Assembly (NCBI GenBank): GCA_947471745.1
Contig: CANJKZ010000180.1
Coordinates: 454,001 to 518,000 of the forward strand
From: Closterium sp. Naga37s-1
Taxonomy: Eukaryota > Streptophyta > Zygnematophyceae > Desmidiales > Closteriaceae
Direction: 5' to 3'
DNA length: 64,000 bases
A program made the translations under genes and the position numbers. Below are positions 1 through 11,008 of the stretch, one piece after another. The notes beneath the pieces are model-generated. The model was given only the letters and a program-made list of their open reading frames with translations, was not told the DNA's origin and ran no database searches. How positions within the stretch are numbered: the first letter of the stretch is position 1; the number at the start of each line of letters is the position of its first letter.

Positions 1-7
1 ACTCCAG

Positions 8-172
8 CGCAAGTGGTATTGCAACATGCTCATGTACGGCTTCTCCTTATCGCCTCCCGCTGCTCGCACCCATCGTCATCGTTGCTTTGCTTTCCCCCCT
101 CTCCCTTTCCCACTGCAGCGCAAATGGTACTGCAACGTGCTCATGTACGGCTCCCACTTTGCAGTGCTCTCT
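8..172 (+). repeat. Two partial copies of the ALG5 RKWY exon head with acceptor sites
   Basis: Copies of the head of exon 271-357 begin at 8 (after CTCCAG) and 119 (after CTGCAG). Both encode RKWYCN(M/V)LMYG, then diverge before a donor site. Spacings to the next copy are 111 and 152 bp. Each copy includes the pyrimidine-rich intron end, so the duplicated unit is the acceptor junction, not the whole exon. Confidence 0.85.
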
Positions 173-270
173 CTCCCTTGTACTCACCACCATCTTTGCC
201 ATGTGTTTCTCTTTCCCCCCTGCCATGTTCCCTTCCCCCTGCCATGTTCCCTTCCCCTTCTCTCCTCCAG

Positions 271-1354
271 CGCAAGTGGTATCGCAACGTGCTCATGTAC
301 GGCTTCTACTTTGCAGTGCTGCTTGCTACAGGGGGGACGGGAGTGAGAGACACACAGGTAAGGGGGCACACACGTGAGAGCATACCTTTTGAGACGTTTC
401 AGAAGCAGCAAACATGAGACTAAAAAAAATGCATGGGTTTGCTTCTTCTCTTCCTTGAGGCAACTCTCAGCGCACTTCTCCGTGCTTCCATCTCTACTGT
501 TTCCTTGATTTCACCTCCCTCAATTGCAGTGTGGATTCAAAATGTTCACTCGCTCAGCTGCCCGAAAACTCTTCCGCAATCAGAGGCTCAACAGGTAAGC
601 TGGCTAGCAGTTTGTCTACGCATCATTGCTCGATGGTTGCTTTGGAATCAAGTTGCAGAATCATGTATGCTCCTCAGTTGTTCTCACATAAACCCCAATT
701 CACCCATTTTTGCTCTCTCTGGTATTTTCCGCCCCCTCTCCCGTCAATCATTATCCAGGTAAACCTGTAATACATACCTGTTCAAAAATATTAATATTCC
801 CAAGACGTTTCAAAAGTCTTTTTCTCCCTTTCCCCATCACTCCCCTCCAACCGAACGTGTGGAATTGATGTACCTGTGCAAGAAGCTGCGTTATTGTTTG
901 AGAGGTCTCAGAACCTTTTTGTTCCCCTTTCCCGCCAATCTCCTTGCAGATGGACATTTGATGTGGAGCTCCTGTACCTGTGCAAGAAGCTGCATTTCTA
1001 GAAGACAATTTCAAAGTTTTTTTTTCTCCCTTTTCCTGTCAATCCCCTCCAGATGGACGTTTGATATGGAGCTGCTGTACATGTGCAAGAAGCTGCACAC
1101 TAAAAGATGTCTCAAATGCTGTTTTCCTCCTTTTCCCATCCACCCCTTCCAGATGGACGTTTGATGTGGAGCTGCTGTACCTGTGCAAGAAGCTGCACAT
1201 CAGGGTGGCAGAGGTTGCAGTTGCCTGGACGGAGATCCCAGGGTCCAAGCTCCGGCCTACCAGCATACTCCATATGCTCTTTGAGCTTGCCCTGATTCGC
1301 ATCGGTTACGGGCTGCGCATTTGGAAGATCAAACAGGACCTCATCAACAATTAG
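271..1354 (+). CDS. ALG5: ALG5, dolichyl-phosphate beta-glucosyltransferase, 3' exons (5' part outside window)
   Basis: Transfers glucose from UDP-glucose to dolichyl phosphate at the ER membrane, supplying Dol-P-Glc for N-glycan precursor assembly. Three exons are readable: 271-357 (RKWYRNVLMYGF...GVRDTQ), 530-594 (CGFKMFTRSAARKLF...) and 1153-1354 (RWTFDVELLYLCKK, then EIPGSKLRPTSILHMLFELA, TAG stop). They join in phase: exon 530-594 leaves AG and the last exon starts with A, giving Arg. RDTQCGFKMFTR, FDVELLYLCK and SEIPGSK-like blocks are, from memory, hallmarks of the ALG5 C-terminal half in plants. Donors are CAG|GTAAGG and CAG|GTAAGC. The N-terminal catalytic half must lie upstream of base 1. 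Oddity: both the first and last visible exons are preceded by extra partial copies of their own 5' ends, each with polypyrimidine tract and AG. Whether upstream copies are ever spliced in is unknown. Confidence 0.92.
851..1100 (+). repeat. Three partial copies of the ALG5 terminal exon head
   Basis: Heads resembling the exon at 1153 occur at about 851-892 (degenerate, VELMYLCKKL), 950-994 (RWTFDVELLYLCKKLHF) and 1053-1100 (FDMELLYMCKKLHT). The last three heads are spaced 103 and 100 bp. Each unit is exon head, a gagRYgtctcaaa-like motif, a T/C-rich run and CAG. Only the copy at 1153 continues into the complete exon. Confidence 0.85.
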
Positions 1355-2195
1355 TACCATATGTGTTGACCCTGATGACAACAACTAGAAGGTGGCTCGA
1401 TCAATTGCATTTGGCTGAGTATCTTCATGTGCCTACCAGTGAGGAATCAGATGTTTGGACCTTGCTGTCGTGTACATCACAAGATGAGTTTCAGGTGCAG
1501 TTTTATCACATGTAGGAATAGGCAAAATAATGTGAGGAGAGGAAGAGGGGGGAAGGAGTGAAGGTTAACCTGATTCGATACGAGTCCAACAGATTGTTAA
1601 AGCTCGCGTCTCATATTTACTAGTGTTTAACACTTGGTTGGGAAAGTAAGATCCTGATTGGTTTACGAGTGACGAGTTTTTTGACGAGCGGGGGAAATAC
1701 ATGCGCGAAGTTCCAAAGTGTTGAGGCCAACACAAGAGCTCAGGCGCAGGTTTGGGTCACATCCGAACCTCTTGCGTGACAGGTTTGGGAAGTTGCACTT
1801 TGTGCGACCAACACTGACGACGGGAACACAGATTGTGCAAGGGAGTGAAGTGATAGGGAAAAATCAAGCGCCAAGGTTAGCACTCCAGCCCTACCTCCTT
1901 ACACGTAGTAGAAGCATTACCACTCCATTAGTAACCTAGCTCCTATCCAAAGGCGTCAAAAGGACAAAGAATGTCACGTAACAGGGGTGAGCAGCAGTAG
2001 CGCTCCCCTTTGCCTATGCTTATGATTAGGTAATAGCCGTCATCTTCCCACCACCCGACCTCCGCTTCCCCGCCACCCCATCTCCCCTGCTCGCCGACCG
2101 ATCTCCCGTGCAACCCGCCCGAGTTCCCGTTCCCGCGGCCCGATCTCCCATTTCTGCCGCCCAATATCCCCTTCTCGCCTCCTCTCGCCTCCCCG
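1355..2195. other. ALG5 3' flank and unique DNA
   Basis: Probable 3' UTR and intergenic DNA. No supported exon. Holds one arm of a 24-bp inverted repeat (1595-1618; partner 5757-5780) followed by a 19-bp direct repeat (from about 1627; partner near 5731). The ORF at 1718-1939 is short and lacks any recognisable domain. Confidence 0.4.
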
Positions 2196-2198
2196 TGC

Positions 2199-2545
2199 GT
2201 GCTCCTCTCGCCTCTCAGCGCGTGCTCCTCTCCCCTCCCAGCGCGTGCTCCTCTCCCCTCCGCGTGCGTGCTCCTCTCCCCTCCGCGTGCGTGCTCCTCT
2301 CCCCTCCGCGTGCGTGCTCCTCTCGCCTCCCCGCGCGTGCTCCTCTCCCCTCCCCGTGCGTGCTCCTCTCGTCTCTCCGCGCGTGCTCCTCTCCCCTCCC
2401 CGCGCGTGCTCCTCTCCCCTCCGCGTGCGTGCTCCTCTCCCCTCCGCGTGCGTGCTCCTCTCCCCTCCGCGTGCGTGCTCCTCTCGCCTCCCCGCGCGTG
2501 CTCCTCTCCCCTCCCCGTGCGTGCTCCTCTCGCCTCCTCGCGCGG
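2199..2545. repeat. 23-bp CT-rich minisatellite, about 15 copies
   Basis: GTGCTCCTCTCCCCTCC-type units recur every 23 bp with alternating CGCGTG/CCCGCG spacers. Open frames on both strands are by-products of the repeat. Confidence 0.9.
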
Positions 2546-2705
2546 CATCCCCCCTGCACGCCCTCATTTCCCCCCCTGCACGCCCTCATTTCCCCCCCTG
2601 CACGCCCTCATTTCCCCCCCTGCACGCCCTCATTTCCCCCCCTGCACGCCCTCATTTCCCCCCCTGCACGCCCTCATTTCCCCCCCTGCAGGCTCTCATT
2701 ACCCC
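2546..2705. repeat. 22-bp minisatellite, 7 copies
   Basis: Near-identical units with core CTGCACGCCCTCATTTCC directly follow the 23-bp array. The final copy has CTGCAGGCTCTCATT. The CT-rich tail continues to about 3430 without clear periodicity. Confidence 0.9.
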
Positions 2706-3636
2706 CCTTTTATGCACCCGTTTCCCCTCTGCTCACTCTCTTTCACCCCTCACTCACGCGTTTTCCCCTCTGCTCACTCTCTTTCCCCCACACTCACCCT
2801 TTCTCCCCTCTGCCCACTCTGTTTCCCCCGTCACTCACCTTCTTACCGAATTCTCACTTTTCATTCACCCCTTTTTCCAATCCCGCTTCCCCTTTTCCAT
2901 CTCTCCTTCATGCCTCCCACCACCTCTCCCTGCCTTCCTTGCTTCTCTCCTTATCTCCTTCATGCCTCCCACCATCTCGTTTTCCTTCTCATCTCTTGTG
3001 GGCCACATCACAAGGCCCGTCTGCCCTCTCACACTCTTCCTGCCATTCTCACTCTCGCAATCCTCACCGCCGTCCCTTCCTTCCTGTAACCAATCTCCCC
3101 TCCCCCCTTTTCCCTTCCTTCCCTCCACTTCCTCCCCTTCCCTTCCTTCTCTCCCCATCATTCCCTCCCCTTCCTCCCCTCCCCTTCATCCCCATCCCTG
3201 CCCTTTCCTCCCTGCCCTTCCCTTCTCGACCCCGCCCTTCTACGTCACTCCTCGCCTTCTGCCCTCCAGTTCATGTGCATGTGCTGCCATCACTTTTGCC
3301 CCATACATGCATCTTATTAACTCATGTTTACTCGCTTGTATTCCCTTTTCACCCTCCGTCCCTTCAAATCTCCCCTCACTTACTACCCATCTCCCTGCCT
3401 TTCCATCACACCTCCCTGCCTTCTCATGGATTTGAGGCACCATTGCGACACCAGGTGTCATACAACCTGTAATGCATACGCAAAGCTACAAGCTACAAGC
3501 CAGTATAGGAACATGCCAGTATTAGGGACATGCCTCTATCCTTCTGACACTCTCAGTGTCCATACATCTTGGAAGAATATCTTGCACTGCAGAAAGAAAA
3601 GTACATATTGTGCCTTTGATATGGATATCTCCTACA

Positions 3637-3745
3637 CTAATACAGTATCATGCTTGCATACAACACACAAGAAAAACAGGTGGTGGTACGGTATAGAGCG
3701 TGGACTAGCTTTAGCTGCGCCTCAGCTTGCTCCTCTGCTTCACCA
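3637..3745 (-). CDS. Possible terminal exon of an unrecognised gene
   Basis: On the minus strand a TTTTCAG acceptor is followed by an open stretch encoding GEAEEQAEAQLKLVHALYRT... ending ...YASMILY and a stop at 3637. The composition is protein-like and unlike the low-complexity pyrimidine DNA upstream of it (on the minus strand). I recognise no family and cannot identify the preceding exon, so this is a weak candidate only. Confidence 0.25.
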
Positions 3746-4069
3746 CTGAAAATACAGGGAGTGGAGTAGGCAGGAATAATTGTGTGAAGGAACATGGGGG
3801 AGGTGGTGTGAGGTGCCAAAGGAACAACTGCAAGGGAACACAAGCAAGCGCACATGATGAAAGCATGTGGGGAGACAGTGATGGGTGCACATGCATGGGA
3901 ACTACAGTAGTGGGCGGGTGAGGTGTGAAGGGGAAGGGGAGGGCATGAAAAGGAAGGGAAGGGTTGAGAAGGGATGGGGAAGGGAAGCGCAGGGCAGGGA
4001 GGGAAAGGCAGGGATGGGGAGGGCAGGGTGGAACAGGGCAGAGGGTGGGGGGAAGGAGGGCTGAGGGGA

Positions 4070-4300
4070 TGGGGGGAAGCAGGAAAGGGGATGGGGGGAA
4101 GCAGGAAAGGGGATGGGGGGAAGAAGGAAAGGGGATGGGGGGAAGCAGGAAAGGGGATGGGGGGAAGCAGGGAAGGGGATGGGGGGGAGCAGGGAAGGGG
4201 ATGGGGGGAAGCAGGGAAGGGGATGGGGGGAAGCAGGGAAGGGGATGGGGGGAAGCAGGGAAGGGGATGGGGGGAAGCAGGGGGGGAACGGAGGAGAAGC
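4070..4300. repeat. 22-bp GA-rich minisatellite, about 10 copies
   Basis: Units of the type GCAGGGAAGGGGATGGGG recur about every 22 bp. The same family reappears at 18130-18530. Confidence 0.9.
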
Positions 4301-4814
4301 AGGGGGGGAAATAGAGAGCAGAGGGGAAATTGATGGAAAAGCAGAGCGGGAATTGATGGGGAGCAGAAGGGGGAATGACGGGATTTATCGCAACCCGTCG
4401 TTCGCACCTAATCAGGGCGGCAGGGAGAATGAGTGGAAAGGCAAGGGGGGTGGGGGAAAGGAAAAGGGGTTGGGGAGGAGAGAACGGAGATAGGGAGGAT
4501 GAACGCCGGCAAGCAGGAGCGCATTTCCTGTCTCCACTCACCTCCCCTCCCATTTCCTCCCCTCCACATCCCACCTACCCCCTCCCCTCCCCCCCCTGCT
4601 CCTTCTCCCCGCCTCCACTCCAACCCGCCTCTCCCCCGCTCTCCTCCCGCTCCTTTCTCTCCCTCTTCCGCCGCCTCTCTCCCGCCCTTCCCCTCCTTTC
4701 TCCGCTCCTCCGCTCCCTACTTGCTCCTGCTTCGCTCCCTCTCCCACTCCCCCGCTCGGCCCCCATCCCCCCTGCAACCAGTCGACGGCAAGCTGGACGA
4801 CCGAGTTTTGGGAC

Positions 4815-4975
4815 ATGTTTGGCGGCTTCGCGCCACTGGCTGCACTTACGCTCGCAATCGCCCCACTCGTCCAGGCGCTGCTGCACTGTGCGCTGTTCTT
4901 GTGCTGTGCTGTATTACACGATGTGCTCTTCACCCTGCTACGCCAAGGACCTGCATTCATGCATGACCCCCTGCA
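4815..4975 (+). CDS. Possible exon with hydrophobic segment
   Basis: An ATG at 4815 opens a frame starting MFGGFAPLAALTLAIAPL and continuing through a second hydrophobic stretch ending near LLRQG. These two stretches could be membrane segments or a signal anchor. Past about 4980 the frame enters C-rich repetitive DNA (CCCGTC-type words) and is not trustworthy. No family recognised. Confidence 0.25.
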
Positions 4976-6540
4976 TGCACGCCCCCTCGTCGCGTCCCCT
5001 CCCGTCCCTCCCGTTTCCGCCCCGTACCGTCGCATCCCGCCCCTTCCGCGTGCTCCTCTTCCCTCCCTTCCATTTGCGTCCGGTCTCGTCGCATCCCGCC
5101 TTCCCGTCACGTCCCCTCCCGGCCCCTCGTCGAGATTCTTACCTTCCTGTGCCGTCCCGTCCCGTCCCTCTAGTCCCTTCCCGTCCAGTCCTGTCCAGTC
5201 CCGTCGCTTCCCGTACTGTCCCGTCCTGCCCCATCGCGTCCCTTACCTGGCGCGCCTCATTACCTGGACATGGTTCACGATAAGCACGGGATGTACCCTG
5301 GTCGCCGCTGATACTGATAAATGAAGACCTAATTTCAAGTTTATAGGTCGGCCATATATGTTGATCAACGAGAATCTAACTTTTGTGTAAGAGGTAACCG
5401 CGGTTGCTAGTGGAAAGAGTTTTACTCTTGAACCTCAGCCTAGTGCTAGTGCGAAATCGGGTTTCTGAGTTCTGTCAGTCTCATATTTTTCAGCTGTTGT
5501 AAATGCTTGATTCGTGCGACAACCTGGTCGCCGGTGGGGGAGTTTGGGCGATCGTGTTGTCCCCGTGCAGGTGTGTTTTCCAAACCTACCTGGGTGCACG
5601 ATCGCATGATTGGTTTGGCACGTCCCTGCGCATACCGCCAAGCAAGTTTGTAGGTTCCCAACCAATCGTTTCAACCTGGGCCAACCTTCAGTGGAGTTGT
5701 GCGACAGTTTGAGGGTTACCGGATACCAAGCGTTTAACACTTGGTTGGGACACAGAAATATGAGACGCGAGCTTTAACATTCCATGTCGAGTTTGTTTCA
5801 ACCTGAGTTCCCACAGAACTTTTGCGTCTGTGACTCGGTGATAATTTTATGTGTCACTCGAAGGACTGAAACAAGATACTTCATAAAAAAAATTGGCGAG
5901 GGCCTGATTCTAGCTGGTTCTAACTCTGCCCAGCCGAATTCTGACGTGGTGTGTCTTCATTGGATTAAGAAATTTCCAAAGATCCTCACGAGATTACTGT
6001 CCATGTCAGCACATCCCACCCGCGGTTCGAGTGTGAAATTAGAAGGAAGAAATTTCTTACCCCAAATTTCACACCCCCTGGGGCAAATCTCCACGCGGTT
6101 CGGGAGTTCCAAAGCGTGAAATTATCGCGGGACAGGTGTAGTTACCCCCTGCGGCGCATGAGAGAATGAACGTGGAGGCTCGGGGAGAAATGGAGGGTTT
6201 TAGCCTAAGATGCTACAAGAATGCGTCCCCCCGATTTACTTAGCCAAATTCAAGGCTTCTTTTAATAATTATATTCCTAACCGACTGTCTGTGGCTTTTG
6301 CCACTATGTCAAATATGCCTAGCCGATTTTGTGTGCAGTACCTTGGCGACTCGGCCCTTCAATGGCGTGGTGTTTGGATATTCACAAAAAGCCAGGTTTG
6401 ACATGAGGGAAGAAGCCCTTTAATATTATTGGCGAAGACGCTCGGCACTCTGAAGTGGCAGGGTGAACCTGGATAAAAACACGGATCTTGCAGGGTTAAC
6501 CGAAACATCTTGAGAACCTTGTTACACGAAGATGTGTTTT
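4976..6540. other. C-rich degenerate repeats, then unique DNA without supported genes
   Basis: 4976-5260 is rich in CCCGTCCCGTC-type words. 5300-6540 is of ordinary composition with short ORFs only. It contains the partner arm of the 24-bp inverted repeat (5757-5780). I see no recognisable exon or RNA gene. Confidence 0.4.
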
Positions 6541-6544
6541 AGCG

Positions 6545-6858
6545 AAATTGCAAGGGCATTTATCTTAGCGGTAACACTCATGGAGCTCGAACGCACGCAA
6601 GGTAAGCCACGTTTCCAAATCGTAACAGAGATGTCTTCTCATCGCCACCATGGTAACCAGCATTGCCGAGATGGTCAACATTATTGCCTGAATGGTAATG
6701 AACAGTGCATCCGGAAATCCTGGCTGGTAACTTCGCGTTCCAACCAAACTGTATACCGTACAAGTCAGGTTTGACTCAGCAACACGAAACTGAAGTCCAC
6801 GTATACACCCACAGAATGCGCAATTCTGTTTAGTATACCAGCGCTTACAAACGCAAAA
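6545..6858 (+). repeat. Left arm of a ~300-bp inverted duplication
   Basis: This arm matches the reverse complement of 8826-9120 with scattered substitutions and small indels. Both arms contain a short ORF with ILAVTLMEL and SSHRHHGNQHCRDG. Three of the ORF differences I checked change the amino acid, so the ORF does not look selected. Confidence 0.85.
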
Positions 6859-6865
6859 CGTTACA

Positions 6866-6992
6866 TGTGTGAAAGTTTAAAAAGAAGAAGGAGGGTTGCA
6901 CTAGCAAGAATGAGGATACAAATAGCAAACCCTAGAAGGATTGTACTCGCTATAGAGCACCCCACTACAGGCTAGAGCATAATATTCTGACA
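6866..6992 (-). mobile_element. Candidate short LTR (TRIM-like)
   Basis: Bounded by TGTG and TCTGACA and flanked at its inner side by a C-run that reads as a polypurine tract on the minus strand. It shares the motif order AACCCTA, GTAC, CCCCACTACAG with the candidate solo LTR at 22684-22817 in the same orientation. No coding capacity. LTR status is inferred. Confidence 0.4.
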
Positions 6993-7734
6993 CACCCCCA
7001 TAGCCAAAGTGGGGTGTAATCAGCAGAGCAAGCACAGCAGTACAAGCTCAGGGTGGATCACAATGTCACCACACATTCTGAGCACAAGTTCAAGAAGCAA
7101 TAGTTTAAAGTTTACAATTATGAGCAAAGCTAGAGGCTATCGCAGAGGGCAAGTGAGGAGGAGGAGAGACTGTGGGGGAGAGAAGATGGGAGGCGACTGC
7201 TGACGCTGCAGACACACAGACGAGCTGCTGGCTCAGTGGCTACCGGAACAACGCTCCGGACTACTGGGGTAACTGGCCCCGCGGCTAAAAGTAGCGGCAG
7301 ACGAGCAACGGACCCACGGGCGACTGGCGACTACCGGAGATTGTAGCCTCCGGACTGCTGCTGCTGCTGACGACAAGACTGCTGCCTCCACTCGACCTCC
7401 CCCAAACAGTACCACCCCTCCTGACACACACCCGCTGCTACACCGCTAGCTCCACTCCCCCTTCACCCCCCCTTAGCACCACTCCAACGGCTCCAACAAG
7501 TCCACCCCCCCTCAGCGGCAGCTGCAGCACAGGGAGACGGAGGAGGAGGAGGAGCAGGGAACGGCACACAGTAGTTTCACCCCCATACCCCTCACCCCCA
7601 AACCCTAATTCAGGAGAACGGGCTGTAGGAGGGGTGGGGCGCCAGCAGAAGCACGGGGGACAGCGGGGAGGGCAGGGGCAGCGAGGAAAGGGCCGCCCAC
7701 GGGCCTGGCACAGCCTCCCGAACCGCGCGCAGGC

Positions 7735-8165
7735 GGCCCGAGCCGCGCGCGGGCCTGGCGCAGCCCGTACGGGCCGCGCGCGGGCCTGGCGCAGCCCGTA
7801 CGGGCCGCGCGCGGGTCTGGCGCAGCCCGTACGGGCCGCGCGCGGGTCTGGCGCAGCCCGTACGGGCCGCGCGCAGGCCTGGCGCAGCCCGTACGGGCCG
7901 CGCGCCGGCTGTACGGGCCGCGCGCAGGCCACGACGGGCGACGGGGGGCGACGCGCGGGTCCCCGTCGCCCGTCGCAGCGCCTCCCGAGGGCGACGCGGC
8001 GAGTGACGGGGTAGAAGCCCGCCGCGCGCCTCGGGGCGCACAGCGGGCAGAGAACCGCCGCGCGCCACGGGGCGCACGGCGGGCAGAAAACCGCCGCGCG
8101 CCTCGGGGCGCACGGCGGGAAGAAAAACTGCCGCACGCCACGGGGCGTGCGGCACAGAAGGTAGT
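7735..8165. repeat. GC-rich 31-bp and 42-bp minisatellites
   Basis: 7761-7925: five or six units of 31 bp containing CAGCCCGTACGGGCCGCGCG. 8020-8165: three units of about 42 bp containing GGGGCGCACGGCGGG. Long frames across this stretch are repeat by-products. Confidence 0.85.
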
Positions 8166-8204
8166 AGTGGAAGTTGCAGCGGAAGCAACGAGGTGGTGAG
8201 CCCA

Positions 8205-8290
8205 CCCACAGGATCGATCAAAGGGGATCGACCTGCTCTGATAGCATGTCAGAATCCCAACCACTAGACCACTGGGATAAAAGGGCTTTT
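8205..8290 (-). other. tRNA-like A/B-box sequence (SINE head) or retroelement primer-binding site
   Basis: On the minus strand an A-box-like TGGTCTAGTGGTTGGGATT is followed by a 5-bp stem TCTGA/TCAGA around a 7-nt loop and a B-box-like GGTCGATCCC. No acceptor stem can be paired, so it is not a functional tRNA. The same region contains TATCAGAGC right after a TGTCAGAATCC...GGATTCTGACA block, which could be a copia-type PBS next to a short LTR (about 8250-8362). I cannot choose between the readings. Confidence 0.35.
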
Positions 8291-8399
8291 TAAGTAGCGG
8301 GTCAGTGCGCCCATAACCCCCCAGGACAACGAGCCTGTAACCCTTCCCCAGGATTCTGACAACATGCACGTATTCAATATAATTTCCTATCACTATTAC

Positions 8400-8825
8400 A
8401 GCAAGCAAGTTACAAAAACTCTGGAGAAACAAATGTAGCCTGACTATGTAAAAACTGGGATCAAATTATGTGTTAATACAGTCCATATCATGCCTTGAAT
8501 GCGCTATTTATTATATCAATAGAATATTTTAATTCTTATGCAATCTTTATTATCTGTCATATGCAAAATTAGTATTGTTCAAATTGATATTAAAATTATT
8601 TTAACTTGGTCTAGCTCCATTTCATAATATTCTGAAATATTATTATGAAATTGTAAAAAAAAAAATTCAAATAATTTATCACTATGATAGATTTGCGGTT
8701 GATATTGTATGAGTTTTTTTTTGGGGGGGGGTTTGTTTGATAGTTAGGGCTATATGATTGTATTTTGTTTTTGTTTTTTCGATGGATTACAAGTTTGCAT
8801 TTCGAGGTTTTACGGTCTGGGATTG
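8400..8825. other. AT-rich stretch without genes
   Basis: Strikingly lower GC than its surroundings, with A and G homopolymer runs. No ORF or RNA gene seen. Confidence 0.4.
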
Positions 8826-9120
8826 TAAACGTCGGTATTATAAACAGAATTGCGCATTCTGTCGGTGTATACGTGGACAGTCAGTTTCGTTTTGCTTAGT
8901 CAAACCTGACTTGTACGGTGTACAGTTTGGTTGGAACGCGAAGTTACCAGCCAGGATTTCCGGGTGCACTGTTCATTACCATTCAGGCAATAATGTTGAC
9001 CATCTCGGCAATGCTGGTTACCATGGTGGCGATGAGAAGACATCTCTGTTACGATTTGGAAACGTGGCTTACCTTGCGTGCGATCGAGCTCCATGAGTGT
9101 TACCGCTAAGATGAATGCCC
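8826..9120 (-). repeat. Right arm of the ~300-bp inverted duplication
   Basis: Reverse complement of 6545-6858. The arms enclose about 2 kb holding the TRIM-like material and GC-rich arrays. Beyond 9120 the sequences diverge. Confidence 0.85.
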
Positions 9121-9570
9121 AAATTGCAACTACTTTATGGTACTGCATGCAGATGCTACAGTGAGATCCTCTAAACCGGTTCAGTTGGTCAAAAGTGATA
9201 CTCATCATTTTCCTGATGAAGTTCTGAACATACTGGATTATTTGGAATTTGCCATAATGATTGTTGGAATTACTTACTTGGCCTATTTGAGCTTGATCCC
9301 AAAGTTTGCTTTACGCTCTGATGGCCACCCCTACACTGTAAAATAACCTACCGGTAGTTTGACACGAAATCCAGTGTACAACATTTCTCAATGGGATTTG
9401 GCACCATCCAGTCTAGCTTTACTATGCCCTTGCACTCAAATAGATCTCTTAACTAGAGGCCCACATACCGTAACACTACCACCCTCACTATTAGATTTAT
9501 GAGACGCCTTTATACCAATCACCAACATTATCACTTCTGGTCAATATAGTACGCTCCTCACATTGCTCCT
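9121..9570. other. Unique DNA without supported genes
   Basis: Only short ORFs; nothing recognised. Confidence 0.3.
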
Positions 9571-10690
9571 TGTCCCAGGCAGGTTTGATAAAGTCGGCAC
9601 TAAACACGTTATTCCTTCTCATTTTCTTGAAAAAACTAGCATCTCCTTCCCCTCCCTCCTCTTCGTCCTCTCTTTGCCTTTGTGACTCCCTCTCATCTAT
9701 CTTCCTCATCGTGTACTCTTATCTTTACTCTTATTCCACTCCCTTAGTTTCTTCTCCCTCTTTCACCTCCTCGTTTCCACCACTTCCCTCCTCTTCCTCC
9801 ACTGCCCTCTTCTTCCTCAGCCCTGCTGCTTCCGTCCTTTCCTCCTCCTCCTCCTCCTCCTCCTCCTCCTCCTCCTCCTCCTCCTCCTCCTCCTCCTCCT
9901 CCTCCTCCTCATTCGCCTCCTCTTCCTCTTGCCTTCCCTTTCTCCCCTTCCACCTTTCTCCCTTCGTTTCCTCCTCTGCCTCCTCCTCATTCACCCTTTT
10001 CACATCGATTTCACTCTCCTCCCTTTCCCTATCTTCCTCCTCTGCCTTCTCCCCTTTCACCTCCCCCTCCTCAATTTTCTTCCCCCTTTCCCCAATATCC
10101 TCCTCTTCCTCCCCCACTCGTTTCCCACTCTCCCCCTTCCCCTCCCCTTCCTGTTCCCCACTTTCCTCCTCCCTCCCCCCTTTCCTTTCCCCACTCTCCC
10201 GTTTCTCACTCTCCTCCTCTTCCTCCCCCTCCCGTTTCTCACTCTCCCCCTTCCCCTCCCCTTCCTGTTCCCCACTATCCTCCTCCTTCCCCCCTTCCAT
10301 TTCCCCACTCTCCCCCTCCCCCTCCCCCTCCCGTTTCTCACTCTCCCCCTCCCCCTCCCCCTCCCCCTCCCCCTCCCCCTCCCGTTTCTCACTCTCCCCC
10401 TCCCCCTCATCCCTCTCTGCCAGTTCCGCCAGCCTCAGCAGCAGCTGCTGCTCTTCCGGTGGTAAAGCTGGGGGGAAGAGGGAAAAGTCGTGGGTCGGCC
10501 AGAGAGGGGAGGAACGGGGGAGGATGGGAGGAAGAGGGGGGAAGAGGGGATGAGGGAAAAGTCGTGGGTCAGCAAGAGGGGGGAGGAGGGAAAAGCCGTG
10601 GGTCAGCCAGAGAAGGGAGGAGGGAGAGGGAGGGGGGGGAGGAGGAGGGGAGGAGAAGGGGAGGAGGGGGAGGGTAATAGGAGTGCACAT
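9570..10690 (-). other. Polypyrimidine block with (CCT)n; possible acidic exon on minus strand
   Basis: 9841-9910 is an uninterrupted (CCT)n of about 23 units, followed by CT-rich degenerate repeats to 10420. On the minus strand a 319-codon frame contains [20 protein letters not shown] after a CAG acceptor at about 10466, then Glu/Lys-rich repeats. That head is partly repeated at 10686-10715, and a 50-60 bp unit containing AAAAGTCGTGGGTC recurs between. A real exon head with a degenerate acidic tail is possible but unproven. Confidence 0.3.
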
Positions 10691-10928
10691 GCTGCTCTTC
10701 TGGTGGTTAAGGCTGAGGGACGGAGGAGGGGTTTCCAGAAGGGACAGTACAAGGGAATCGAAGGAGGATGCGGTTTGGATGTTTTCAAAAGGGACTTAAA
10801 AGAAGGGAGGGATGGAGACAGAAGAAATTTTGAAATGCTGGAGTCGTTACAACGGACTAAGAAAAGCACAGCAGCTGCTTTTGAGAAATCTCAAAAGAGA
10901 TCCTCAAAAGCAACTCAGTTGTTGCAAG

Positions 10929-11008
10929 GGACTCAGAAATGCACAGCAGCTGGCATTGCAAGAAAGGTTTGTGTCAATGCACGAGGAGAAAGCATATTAT
11001 GTGGCGAG
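10929..11008 (+). CDS. Candidate internal exon, unrecognised gene
   Basis: After TTGCAAG an 80-nt open stretch encodes GLRNAQQLALQERFVSMHEE and ends GCGAG|GTATCA, a plausible donor. A partial copy of its head (GLRKAQQLLL) lies 70-80 bp upstream, separated by TTTTGAGAAATCTCAAAAG, the same organisation as ALG5. The family is not recognised and flanking exons are not identified. Confidence 0.35.

Noticed and set aside
6532..6774. 80-codon ORF conserved in both arms of the inverted duplication
   Set aside because: The arms are DNA duplicates. Differences I checked are amino-acid changing, so there is no sign of coding constraint.
8205..8290. Functional tRNA gene on the minus strand
   Set aside because: A- and B-box-like words and an anticodon-type stem exist, but the acceptor stem cannot be paired and position 33 of the loop is not T.
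9570..10553. Serine-rich 327-codon ORF
   Set aside because: Translation of (CCT)n and CT-rich DNA; the minus strand has a better, though still weak, exon candidate.
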